Source of the DNA: Bacteroidota bacterium
GTDB lineage: Bacteria > Bacteroidota > Bacteroidia > Cytophagales > Cyclobacteriaceae
Reading direction: 5' to 3'
NCBI GenBank assembly: GCA_023417955.1
Contig: JAEZDW010000308.1
Location: 1 to 16,017 of the forward strand
DNA length: 16,017 nt
Of the stretch, positions 1 through 7,462 are shown piece after piece. The stretch's first letter is position 1; the number at the start of each line of letters is the position of its first letter. The notes under the pieces were generated by a model. That model did no database searches. It was not told the DNA's origin and saw nothing but the letters and a program-made list of their open reading frames with translations. A program made the position numbers and the translations under genes.

Positions 1-1047
1 ACCAACGCCGTGGCATGGGAATACGTCGAGTGTGTCTTCAAGAGAAGTTCTGCTTTTCCAGTGAACAACAACGTTACTAATGATCGCGGCGAATGTTCCG
101 ATGAACAAGCTTGAAGGAATTGTAACAAACCCTGCAGCAGGGGTGATGGCAACCAATCCTACAACGGCACCGATACAGAAACCGAGTGCGGAAGGTTTTT
201 TGCCCCGGACCGCGTCAAACAAGATCCATGCGAGACCTGCAGCTGCAGATGCTGTATTTGTTACAGCGAATGCTGAAGCAGCCAAAGGACCGGCGCTCAG
301 TGCACTTCCCGCATTGAAACCGAACCATCCGAACCAGAGTAAGCCGGTTCCAAGAAGAACGAATGGGATATTTGCAGGAGCAATTGGAGTTTTCTTCTCG
401 TCTTTGTTCCGCAGGTAGATTGATGCGGCAAGCGCTGCAAGACCAGCAGACATATGAACTACGGTGCCGCCGGCGAAGTCGAGGACGCCCATCTTATAGA
501 GGAATCCTTCGGAGTGCCAGGTCCAGTGAGCAAGTGGTGCATAAATAAAGAGAGAAAAGAGCACCAGGAACAAAATGTACGACTTGAAGCGGATGCGTTC
601 AGCGAAGGTACCTGTGATAAGGGCGGGTGTTATAATCGCGAACTTCAATTGAAAGAAGGCGAAAAGAACAAGAGGAATTGTTCCCCACGCAGGAGCGTCA
701 AGTACATTGTTGAACATAAAGTACGTGCTGGGGTTTCCAACGAGCCCGCCGATTGAGTCACCAAAGGCAAGGCTGAATCCAACGACGATCCAGAGAACGC
801 TGATCACACCCATTGCAATGAAGCTTTGAAGCATCGTTGAAATGATGTTCTTCATGTCAATCATTCCGCCGTAGAAGAAGGCGAGCCCCGGTGTCATCAA
901 CATGACAAGTGCGGCGGCGGCCAACATCCAGGCAACATCTCCCGAATCGATGCCCTCGGTATTAATTTGACCGGGGACGGCGGGGATAAACACTGCCAGG
1001 ATGCTAATCGCAACCAGCAGCAGTAGGAAGATTAGAGATTTTTTCAT
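1..1047 (-). CDS. amt: Ammonium transporter Amt (3' end cut by window edge)
   Basis: Inner-membrane ammonium channel of the Amt/MEP/Rh family, importing ammonium for assimilation. The frame is open for 349 codons from ATG 1045-1047 to the left edge, with no internal stop. Residues 1-22 are a hydrophobic leader-like stretch (MKKSLIFLLLLVAI...), followed by the family signature MTPGLAFFYGGMID and then DFAGGTVVHMSAG, which carries the first pore histidine. The last residues, DVFPCHGVG, hold the second pore histidine. About 60-80 C-terminal residues are missing because the window ends. It is AmtB-like and distinct in sequence from the second amt at 2314-3636. No Shine-Dalgarno precedes the start. 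A control block shared with the second amt lies 69 bp upstream (1116-1170). A PII gene (glnK/glnB), often next to amt, could lie just off the left edge but is not in view. Confidence 0.95.
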   Translation of the reverse strand, partial: MKKSLIFLLLLVAISILAVFIPAVPGQINTEGIDSGDVAWMLAAAALVMLMTPGLAFFYGGMIDMKNIISTMLQSFIAMGVISVLWIVVGFSLAFGDSIGGLVGNPSTYFMFNNVLDAPAWGTIPLVLFAFFQLKFAIITPALITGTFAERIRFKSYILFLVLFSLFIYAPLAHWTWHSEGFLYKMGVLDFAGGTVVHMSAGLAALAASIYLRNKDEKKTPIAPANIPFVLLGTGLLWFGWFGFNAGSALSAGPLAASAFAVTNTASAAAGLAWILFDAVRGKKPSALGFCIGAVVGLVAITPAAGFVTIPSSLFIGTFAAIISNVVVHWKSRTSLEDTLDVFPCHGVG

Positions 1048-1115
1048 GGTTGTAGTTTGTCGGGTGAAATTTGAACTGCTATAGCGTTTAACTGATACAA
1101 TTTTCCGACAGGCAG

Positions 1116-1185
1116 GGTTAAAAAAGAACCACTTTAGAAAAAAAATTAACGAAATCGTTGTAGGTAGGGTCTGAAACTGACCCTA
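1116..1185 (-). promoter_or_regulatory. Conserved upstream control block of left amt
   Basis: The block lies 69 bp upstream of the amt start. It contains the inverted repeat GGTTAAAAAAGAACC (1116-1130), an A8 tract and TAGGTAGGGT (1161-1170). A second inverted repeat follows: TAGGGTC (1165-1171) and GACCCTA (1179-1185) with a 7-base spacer. The block 1116-1170 aligns with 3687-3742 upstream of the second amt with a one-base gap and with the boxes in the same order and spacing (45 versus 46 bp from repeat to TAGGTAGGGT). This is seen directly. A role as promoter plus operator, for instance for a nitrogen regulator, is inference. No sigma-54 consensus is evident. Confidence 0.55.
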
Positions 1186-1306
1186 TTGGTTAATTTTTTA
1201 TGATATTTTCAAAAAAATGGTTCTGATCAGAATGTTATTCGGCTAATTCGATGGTCCGTGAAAGGAAATATGTGGGTACTACTTCGTTGACGAATTTTAT
1301 AAGCAC

Positions 1307-1339
1307 AAAAAAAGGCTACTCTCTTGAGTAGCCTTTTTT
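1307..1339 (-). terminator. Rho-independent terminator of the small gene (symmetrical)
   Basis: A 7-bp GC-containing stem GGCTACT/AGTAGCC with loop CTCTTG is flanked by A7 on the left and T6 on the right, so it could work in both directions. It sits 18 bp beyond the stop of the minus-strand small gene at 1358-1564 and upstream of the left amt. It most likely ends the small gene's transcript and insulates amt. Confidence 0.85.
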
Positions 1340-1357
1340 CAATTTGGACTCTTGCTC

Positions 1358-1564
1358 CTAGATTGACTTGGACTTGATGTATTCCAGCTTTCTTTCGATT
1401 TCTGCAGCAACCTTCGCCTCATCCTGATGAGTAAGCATGGAAACCTCAGCAATCAGGCCTTGAAGTGATTCGGCATTAAGTTGTTTGTCGCCCAGTGCAG
1501 GGAATTGCGATTTCAACTCTTTTTTCAATGCTTCTTGTTTGTTTCTATCAATCGTGGCAATCAT
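1358..1564 (-). CDS. Small hypothetical helical protein (68 aa)
   Basis: An acidic/basic, probably all-helical soluble protein of 68 residues with no signal peptide or membrane segment. It starts MIATIDRNKQEALKKELKSQ and ends in a charged helix (DEAKVAAEIERKLEYIKSK). The size and the central pattern (LxAEVSxLTHQDEAKVAAEIERKL) faintly recall CsbD-type stress proteins, but key residues do not match well enough to assign it. Support for being real: an ATG start after an AT-rich leader, a compact open frame on the same strand as its neighbours, and a strong terminator 18 bp after the stop. It appears monocistronic, because the next upstream gene is 750 bp away and has its own terminator. Function unknown. 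Confidence 0.7.
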   Translation of the reverse strand: MIATIDRNKQEALKKELKSQFPALGDKQLNAESLQGLIAEVSMLTHQDEAKVAAEIERKLEYIKSKSI

Positions 1565-2255
1565 ATCGTAAAAAATTTAATTGTTGTTCTATATCATTAA
1601 ACTACAAAAAAGACCGAACAGTTTGTTGTCTAACATGTTGTGGAATAGCTCGTTACAATACCTCTTCAAAGATGGGCACCTCAGTCAAAGGTCCTGGCTG
1701 GCCTCAATTCCTCCAAAAACAGCGTGATTTTGCAGTTAAAGGGTTTTCACAGAACCTGGTTCCCGAAAATGCGGAAGATCTGCGATGAATGCTGGTTGAT
1801 ATTCAAACTCATCACAATCGATTGAAATCATCCAAAACTTAACAATTTCTTAACATTGGACTGGGAATAGCAGGATCGTGACGAGGCACAGATAGATTAA
1901 AAGGATTTGGTGGGTGAGAACAGCGGACATTCCTGATTGACTTGTTATTCCAGGACCTTGCCCTGAATTACCCTGCACTCAGGCAGCCGGGTGCTTGCTG
2001 CATTTCTCAAAGCCAGACTGGACAAAGAGTGGACGGAGACTGGACAAAGAGTGGACAAAGAGTGGACAATGACCATAGAATTCAGGTAGTGTCGATCCGG
2101 AAAAACCTTTACAGAATCAGATATCGGAGGGGACTTTCCATCCTGGATAAGCTTTCGCCCTAAGCACGGTCCTTGCGTTGATAATAAGTCCGTCCCTAAG
2201 GCTTTAGGCCCCTGTTTTTCAATAGGGCCAACATCCATATGCCGGACACTACTGC
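1565..2255. other. Gene-free intergenic stretch
   Basis: About 690 bp between the small gene and the terminator of the interrupted amt. Short open frames here (for example 1942-2163 plus and 1945-2274 minus) have unnatural composition and no recognisable domain. The stretch holds an 11-bp tandem repeat at 2019-2073 and a pair of 8-base inverted boxes GTAGTGTC (2086-2093) and GACACTAC (2245-2252) 167 bp apart end to end. It may be the remnant of a lost gene or small element. The first about 60 bp left of 1620 probably hold the small gene's promoter. Confidence 0.5.
2019..2073 (+). repeat. Five tandem copies of an 11-bp unit
   Basis: The units are TGGACAAAGAG (2019-2029), TGGACGGAGAC (2030-2040), TGGACAAAGAG (2041-2051), TGGACAAAGAG (2052-2062) and TGGACAATGAC (2063-2073). 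Three are identical; the second and last vary in their 3' half but keep TGGAC. Eleven bases is close to one helical turn, so each unit presents the same DNA face, as protein-binding arrays often do. It lies in a gene-free stretch and encodes nothing convincing. It could be a binding array, a decayed promoter region, or simple slippage. Confidence 0.85.
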
Positions 2256-2284
2256 AAAAAAAAAGAGCCTGCATTTGCAGACTC
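2256..2284 (-). terminator. Rho-independent terminator of the interrupted amt
   Basis: Read on the minus strand, a 9-bp stem GAGTCTGCA/TGCAGGCTC (one G-U wobble) is followed directly by nine Ts. The wobble pairs only in the minus-strand transcript, which fixes the direction. It lies 29 bp after the stop of the amt at 2314. Confidence 0.85.
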
Positions 2285-2313
2285 CTTTTCGGTTTAGGTA
2301 AATGAGTATCGTC

Positions 2314-3636
2314 TCAGTCTTCGTAGGTGATTGTGTAACCACGCATACCGTGTTCATGACTGTCGAGACCGGTGCGCTCGTGTTCAGCGGAAACACGGAG
2401 GCCCATCGTACTTTTGATAACGAACAATACCGCGAAAGACAGACCAAAAGCAGGGACAGCATATCCCACGATTCCAATGAGCTGGTTTACGAATTGCTCA
2501 CCGCTGGCCATATTTCCAAGAACGCCCACCGCGAGGGTTCCAATCATTCCGCACACCAGGTGAACTGAAATTGCACCAACCGGATCATCGATTTTCAGTT
2601 TATCAAGGAAGATAACGGAATACACTACGACGAATCCGCAGAAAATACCAATAAGCATGGCTTCGTTAGGGCTCATTTGATCAGCACCTGCTGTAATTCC
2701 TACCAATCCGGCAAGGATTCCGTTTAGTACCATGCCAAGATCAAAGCGTTTAAAAGCAAGTAGTCCGGAGAAGACGGCGCCAATTCCACCTGTGGCAGCG
2801 GCCAGAGCTGTAGTTACGCATACCAGTGAAATCATTTCAGGATCTGCGGACAAAACTGAGCCTCCGTTAAATCCGAACCAGCCAAACCAGAGCAGAAACA
2901 CACCAATCATTGCAAGCGGAGCTGAAGAGTTCGGGAACGTGTTCGATTTGCCGTTTTCGTATTTGCCGAGACGGGGTCCGAGCAGAATTACTGCAGCAAG
3001 TGCTGCCCATCCGCCAACAGAGTGTACCACTGTAGATCCGGCAAAGTCATAAAAACCGAGGTTATCTAACCAGCCACCACCCCACTTCCAGCTTCCAAGG
3101 ATTGGATAGATAAAGCCGGTGAGGAAGAATGTGAAAAGGAAATAAGCACTGATCTTAATCCGCTCAGCAACTGCTCCTGATACGATCGTACCTGCAGTTG
3201 CGCAGAAGACAGCCTGGAAAAGAAAGTCGGTCCAGTATGTGTAACCGCCATCGGCATAACCAAATGGTGTATAATCAGAGCCGGTTGAAAGACCAAATTG
3301 TCCAAATCCGAACCACCCCTCAATCATGAATGCACCTGGATACATCAGGCCAAATCCGATCACTGCATAAACAACGAGTCCGATACAGGTATCGACTGTG
3401 TTTTTAAACAGGATATTTACAGTGTTTTTCGCCTGTGTGAATCCGGATTCCACACATCCGAATCCCAGTTACATCAGGAACACCAGCAGGGCTGATATAA
3501 TCATCCAGACGTTGTTGGCGGTCAGAATTGTTGTGTTATTGAGCTCAGTCATTTGAGCCTGAACTGCCTTCACTGAATCGGCGAGGGCGAGTTCCGCACC
3601 GGCTAACACGGCCGCAGAGTCGGGTAGTACTTCCAT
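2314..3636 (-). pseudogene. amt: Ammonium transporter Amt interrupted by an in-frame TAA at codon 56
   Basis: From ATG 3634-3636 the frame reads 55 codons ending ...WMIISALLVFLM, then TAA (3469-3471), then continues in the same frame as LGFGCVESGFTQAKNTVNILFKN for 384 more codons to TGA 2314-2316. Without the stop it would be about 440 residues, normal for the eukaryote/cyanobacteria-like Amt type. Relatives usually have His or Gln at the stop position (FxMQ/H-xGF), so a CAA-to-TAA change is the simplest explanation. The rest is well preserved: DFAGSTVVHSVGGWAAL (first pore His), SVHLVCGMIGTL (second pore His) and the C-terminal LDSHEHGMRGY motif. Restarting at GTG 3451-3453 would drop most of membrane helix 1 and probably not give a working channel. 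Its promoter block (3687-3742) and terminator are intact, so the mutation is recent, is a sequencing error, or is read through. Confidence 0.85.
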
Positions 3637-3686
3637 CATAAAGTTAGGTTTAGTTAGGAATTAGTAGACGCAAGTAGTAACCCGGA

Positions 3687-3742
3687 GGTTAAAAAATAAC
3701 CCACATTGCAAAAAAAATCGCAGAAAACGATTTAGGTAGGGT
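3687..3742 (-). promoter_or_regulatory. Conserved upstream control block of the second amt
   Basis: The inverted repeat GGTTAAAAAATAACC (3687-3701, 51 bp upstream of the ATG), an A8 tract and TAGGTAGGGT (3733-3742) match the block upstream of the left amt in order and spacing. TAGGGTTA (3737-3744) is also mirrored by TAACCCTA at 3802-3809, echoing the closer TAGGGTC/GACCCTA pair in front of the left amt. Two unlike amt genes sharing this non-coding block suggests one regulator. The identity of that regulator is unknown. Confidence 0.55.
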
Positions 3743-3876
3743 TAATTTTGAAGCAGTTCTTTAAAAAAATGACAAATTTTCAAGATATGCGTGTCAAATT
3801 GTAACCCTATTCTGTAAAAAACCTAATAATATTCGGGCAATCCGGTCTAACGGGAAATTCTGATCTATATGAAAAC

Positions 3877-3910
3877 AAAAAAGGGCTGACCCCCTTGGCC
3901 AACCCTTTTT
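3877..3910 (-). terminator. Rho-independent terminator of the outer-membrane protein gene
   Basis: On the minus strand, a 9-bp stem GGGTTGGCC/GGTCAGCCC with two G-U wobbles is followed by T6. The wobbles pair only on this strand. It lies 26 bp after the stop at 3937. Confidence 0.85.
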
Positions 3911-3936
3911 CTGTCTATTAAATAAAGATTCTTCGA

Positions 3937-4512
3937 TTACTTGCGGCCACCGCCGAAGAAACCACCAAAGCGGATTCCGATGTAGCTGTTCTTGAAGCTA
4001 AAGTCAGTACCCTCGATTTCAGTTTTACCGATGAGGTTGTAGTCGAGCGAAAGCGTGAAGTGACCAGCGTCGAAACCAACACGGGGATAGAAACCGAACT
4101 TGGTTTCGTCCTGGAGACCAAGATCAAAATCTTCGTCACCGTCGAACGAAGCCGCCTTAATTGAGTACATACCGAAACCAGCACCGACGAAAGGACGGAA
4201 ACTGTTGTTGTTGAAGTAGTACTGGGCATTTAAAGTGTAAGAACCAGATGTGGAAACTTTGAACTCAGTATCTCCAACATCTTCAGAGAAGCCTCTCGCC
4301 ATAGCTGCGAACTCCATTCTCAGACCGATTTGAAGTTGGTCCTGAACTTTGTATGAAGGCTCAGCGTAGAAAAGAACGCCACCTTTTGCACCGTTTCCGC
4401 CCGGGATAGCGTAACCGGCTCCGATACCTACCTTGAATTTTTTGAACTCCTGCGCGTTAGCCGCAACGGTGAAAAGCATTGCAAGAGCAAAAAGCATTGA
4501 TAATTTTTTCAT
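3937..4512 (-). CDS. Outer-membrane beta-barrel protein (small porin-like)
   Basis: A 191-residue exported protein. Residues 1-20 form a classical signal peptide (MKKLSMLFALAMLFTVAANA, cleaved before QE). The rest alternates polar and aromatic residues with GxGxGY and VGAGFGMY turns and repeated short strands, as in 8-stranded barrels of the Bacteroidota outer-membrane beta-barrel domain group. Strands near the C-terminus include FTLSLDYNL and NSYIGIRFGGFF. The extreme end, GGFFGGGRK, lacks the usual terminal aromatic residue because a short Gly-rich tail follows the last strand. It appears to be a single-gene transcript with its own terminator. A weak -7-like box (TTACTTTG on the minus strand, 4545-4552) lies about 33 bp before the ATG. 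Exact ligand or role cannot be read from sequence. Confidence 0.85.
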   Translation of the reverse strand: MKKLSMLFALAMLFTVAANAQEFKKFKVGIGAGYAIPGGNGAKGGVLFYAEPSYKVQDQLQIGLRMEFAAMARGFSEDVGDTEFKVSTSGSYTLNAQYYFNNNSFRPFVGAGFGMYSIKAASFDGDEDFDLGLQDETKFGFYPRVGFDAGHFTLSLDYNLIGKTEIEGTDFSFKNSYIGIRFGGFFGGGRK

Positions 4513-4633
4513 TGTTTTTGAGATTTGGTTAAAAAATTATGATTCAAAGTAACGGAATCGAAATGGCAGCCCGCCAACCACGCGGCGCGGAACTCTGTTG
4601 TTTGTAAGATTCGTGGTAACTGTGCCGAAAACG

Positions 4634-4664
4634 TTGGCGGCTAATCGGCCAAATTAACCGCCAA
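4634..4664 (-). other. Hairpin downstream of asnB
   Basis: A 10-bp inverted repeat TTGGCGGTTA/TAGCCGCCAA (minus strand, one G-U wobble) with an 11-base loop lies about 130 bp past the asnB stop and 120 bp before the outer-membrane protein start. Only TTTT follows closely, after AACG, so it is at best a weak terminator. It could instead be an operator or an mRNA 3'-end stabiliser. Confidence 0.45.
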
Positions 4665-4792
4665 TCGGGTAGCCGGCGTAATCGCTCCCAAGTTATACAC
4701 GGTTTTCACCGGGTCAGAAATAGCGGGTTGTTTGGAGTATCTGATGTGATTCCGACTTAAACTGTCTCGCTTATTGCCTGAATTCGTTGCAG

Positions 4793-6694
4793 TTAGTGTT
4801 GAAACGTCCTTTTCCACCAGCGCTGAAATACAATAAATGCCCAGATCTGAGCATGTATATCACCTGGATTAGCGGAAAAAAGCTGATTTCGCAATGCGGC
4901 AATCTTTTCCGGTTTAAAGATGCCCTGCTCCCTAATGAACGCGTCGTTGAGAACCTCCTCCATAATCATTGTCTTCATCTCGCGCCTGAACCACTTTAAC
5001 AACGGTACCTCGAATCCCTTTTTCGGCCGATTGTACAATGCCTTTGGCAGCATCTCCCGGAAACTGTCCTGTAATATGCGTTTTCGCATCTTTCCGTCGA
5101 TCTTGTACTCAGACGACAGACTGAAAACAAAATTCACCAGCTCGAAGTCGAGGAACGGCGGGCGTACTTCAAGCGAGTTGGCCATACTCATTAAATCCAC
5201 TTTCGTTAGCATGTCGTTGGCGAGGACTACTTTCATATCCGTGAGGAAGACGTCGTTCATGTCACCTTTATCCGAAAGGGTTTCCAGTAGTTTCGACTTG
5301 CGTTCGAAGTAGCTGCCGGATCTTTCCTGCAACATCTGCTCAGTAAACAAATCCGCAGCTTCATCTTCGCCGACGAAGCCAGCCCATTGCCAGTACCGTT
5401 CTTTATTATTAAGGCGACGGCCGCGACTGAACCTGTTTAACTGGCGAATGCGATTTCCCAGGGCGCTGCTCCGCGACTGAGGCAACGCAGACCACAGGGG
5501 TCGAAGTGCTGATACAGTCTTTTCTTTCCATCCGGGGTGCAACATCCTGTAAAAGGCGGCGTGTTTGTTGTACCCGCCCAGCATTTCGTCGGCACCATCG
5601 CCGGATAATGCAACCGTAGCATGTTTGCGTGTTTCACGGCTCAGGATATAAACTGCGAGCGCTGACGAATCAGCAAACGGTTCGTCAATATATTTAAGAA
5701 CGTCTTCAACGTGCGCGTAGAGATCGTCATTGCTCAGTGAAAAAACAGTGTGTCGCGTTTTGAAATGCTTCGCCACCATTTCAGCATAGTGGGTTTCATC
5801 AAAAAACTTCTCGTCGCGAAAGCCAATTGAGAATGTGTGAATGTCCGGCTTGTAACGCGCGGCAAGCCCCGTTATAACAGATGAATCGATGCCTCCGCTC
5901 AGGAACGCGCCTAATGGAACGTCTGCAACAAGTCTGCGCTGCACGGCTTTTTCAAGCAATCGTGCAAATTCCCGGCACGCATCCTCGTACGAAAGGTCGA
6001 GTCGTACATCTTCAGGTTTATACGGAATATCATAATACTGCCCGTGCGTGATCTCCTGCCTCTTAACAACAAGGTAATGACCGGGAAGAAGCTTTTTGAC
6101 ATTTGTAAACACAGAGTCCGGGCCGGGAATGTAATTAAGCTGAAAGTACATAAGCAGTGAATCGATATCGAGTTTCTTCTCAATACCGTACTGCATCATG
6201 GCCTTCATTTCAGACGCGAAAATAAATTTGTCCTCGTCGAAGCAATAATACAGTGGCTTTATTCCGAATCGATCGCGTGCAACAAAAAGCGTCTGCTCAG
6301 CCTTGTCATAAATACAAAACGTAAAAAAACCATTCAGGCGAGGCAGGCATTTCTCCCGTTGATGAATAAATAACTTCAACAATACTTCCGTATCACCTTG
6401 TGAAAAAAAGGTGACGCCACGGTCCGTAAGTTCTTTGCGTAGCTCCCTGTAGTTAAATATCTCCCCGTTGAACACGATGCAATAACGGCCCGACTCATCC
6501 CACATGGGTTGATTGGCGTGCGAAGACGTATCTATTATAGAGAGGCGACGATGCCCGAGCGCTACCCATTCTTCCAGGTGAATGTCCTGAAAATCGGGGC
6601 CTCGTTTACTGATTGCCTGCGTTGCATTTGTAACGTGGATCTTGTGAACTTTCCCGATCAGGTTAAACGCGAAAATTCCGGTAATGCCGCACAT
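4793..6694 (-). CDS. asnB: Asparagine synthetase, glutamine-hydrolysing
   Basis: Cytoplasmic enzyme making asparagine from aspartate, ATP and glutamine (633 aa, normal for the longer AsnB type). The N-terminal class II glutaminase domain (about 1-200) has the nucleophile Cys2 directly after Met1 (MCGITGIF), GHRRLSI (47-53), NGEIFNY (76-82) and GDTEV (100-104). The synthetase domain (about 230-590) has the PP-loop SGGIDSS (266-272), the LSGDGADEMLGGY motif (363-375) and LEVRPPFLD (508-516). The requirement for Cys2 fixes the start at 6692-6694. It is the last gene of a four-gene minus-strand run, only 11 bp after the DUF1080 gene. All catalytic motifs look intact. Members of this family also amidate sugars or peptides in polysaccharide clusters, but no such cluster is seen here. 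Confidence 0.95.
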   Translation of the reverse strand: MCGITGIFAFNLIGKVHKIHVTNATQAISKRGPDFQDIHLEEWVALGHRRLSIIDTSSHANQPMWDESGRYCIVFNGEIFNYRELRKELTDRGVTFFSQGDTEVLLKLFIHQREKCLPRLNGFFTFCIYDKAEQTLFVARDRFGIKPLYYCFDEDKFIFASEMKAMMQYGIEKKLDIDSLLMYFQLNYIPGPDSVFTNVKKLLPGHYLVVKRQEITHGQYYDIPYKPEDVRLDLSYEDACREFARLLEKAVQRRLVADVPLGAFLSGGIDSSVITGLAARYKPDIHTFSIGFRDEKFFDETHYAEMVAKHFKTRHTVFSLSNDDLYAHVEDVLKYIDEPFADSSALAVYILSRETRKHATVALSGDGADEMLGGYNKHAAFYRMLHPGWKEKTVSALRPLWSALPQSRSSALGNRIRQLNRFSRGRRLNNKERYWQWAGFVGEDEAADLFTEQMLQERSGSYFERKSKLLETLSDKGDMNDVFLTDMKVVLANDMLTKVDLMSMANSLEVRPPFLDFELVNFVFSLSSEYKIDGKMRKRILQDSFREMLPKALYNRPKKGFEVPLLKWFRREMKTMIMEEVLNDAFIREQGIFKPEKIAALRNQLFSANPGDIHAQIWAFIVFQRWWKRTFQH

Positions 6695-6705
6695 TTAATT
6701 ATTTG

Positions 6706-7446
6706 CTAAAGCGGTTTGATCATGATGGACCTGAACCAGACTTCATTTCCATGATCCTGAAGGTCAATGTGGCCGTTCTTGGTCAGGGCGTAGTCTGGAA
6801 AATCCTTCCATTTGCTGGCTTCCCGTTTTTGATTCCAGTCTTCGGAATGAAGATCATATTCAACGACTTTTTCTCCGTTCAGCCAATGTTCAATGTGGTT
6901 TCCTTGCGCGACAATCCTGCCGGTGTTCCATTCTCCAGGAGGATTGGCGTTATCCTTTGAAGGGATGTGCATGTCGTAATTTGCGCCCGCGTGCTGGGCA
7001 GGTTGCAGATCGCCGGGATATCCTTCATTGTCGATGATCTGATATTCGGGTCCCGATGCATAGGGTTGCTCAAACTCTTCAGACACCCGAAATATAACGC
7101 CGCTATTGCCCTGTGCAGAAATTTTCCATTCGAATGAAAGTTCAAAGTTTTCCCACGTTTCTTCAGTGACGAGGTCGGATCGATAGTTTGTCGCGTCATC
7201 GGTAAATGGTTTGCAGTGCAGGGTTCCGTCAACCACTTCCCAGCTGTTGTTTTCTGCATTTCTGAAGATGCGCCAGCCATTCATGGTTTTGCCATCGAAA
7301 AGGAGTTGCCACCCTTCTTTGGCCTGTGCTGCACTCAATGTGTTGGGTTGTGCTTCATCTGTTTCAACGGCTGCAGTCTCGGTTTTTTGTGTTCCGCATG
7401 AAAACCAGATTGCGGAAAGCGTCACGATCAGTAATTTCTTGGTCAT
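6706..7446 (-). CDS. DUF1080 lipoprotein (3-keto-disaccharide hydrolase family)
   Basis: A 246-residue secreted lipoprotein. The N-terminus MTKKLLIVTLSAIWFSC is a lipoprotein signal with Cys17 as the likely lipidation site, followed by a disordered linker to about residue 42. The DUF1080/concanavalin-like sandwich spans about 44-246, with GWQLLFDGKTMNGW (45-58), GNSGVIFR (113-120), EYQIIDNE (134-141) and the typical ending GHIDLQDHGNEVWFRSI. Characterised relatives hydrolyse 3-keto-glycosides or bind sugars. The substrate here cannot be named. Its stop lies 11 bp before asnB and its start 16 bp after the small membrane protein gene, so co-transcription is likely. No glycoside 3-oxidoreductase gene, a common partner, is in the window. 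Confidence 0.9.
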   Translation of the reverse strand: MTKKLLIVTLSAIWFSCGTQKTETAAVETDEAQPNTLSAAQAKEGWQLLFDGKTMNGWRIFRNAENNSWEVVDGTLHCKPFTDDATNYRSDLVTEETWENFELSFEWKISAQGNSGVIFRVSEEFEQPYASGPEYQIIDNEGYPGDLQPAQHAGANYDMHIPSKDNANPPGEWNTGRIVAQGNHIEHWLNGEKVVEYDLHSEDWNQKREASKWKDFPDYALTKNGHIDLQDHGNEVWFRSIMIKPL

Positions 7447-7462
7447 GTTGTATTGTTTTAAG

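Noticed and set aside
80..756. Plus-strand open frames across the left amt
   Set aside because: They are antisense shadows of the conserved minus-strand transporter and have no recognisable domains.
2019..2073. CRISPR array or replication iterons
   Set aside because: The units are 11 bp with no spacers, so it is not CRISPR. No Rep gene, DnaA boxes or AT-rich unwinding region is beside them, so an origin is not supported.
1942..2274. Overlapping open frames on both strands around the 11-bp tandem repeat
   Set aside because: The composition is unnatural, no domain or signal is seen, and the repeat itself creates the open frame.
3918..4229. Ser/Thr/Val-rich minus-strand frame inside the outer-membrane protein gene
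   Set aside because: It lies in a shifted frame of the real 191-aa protein; its low-complexity composition is a frame artefact.
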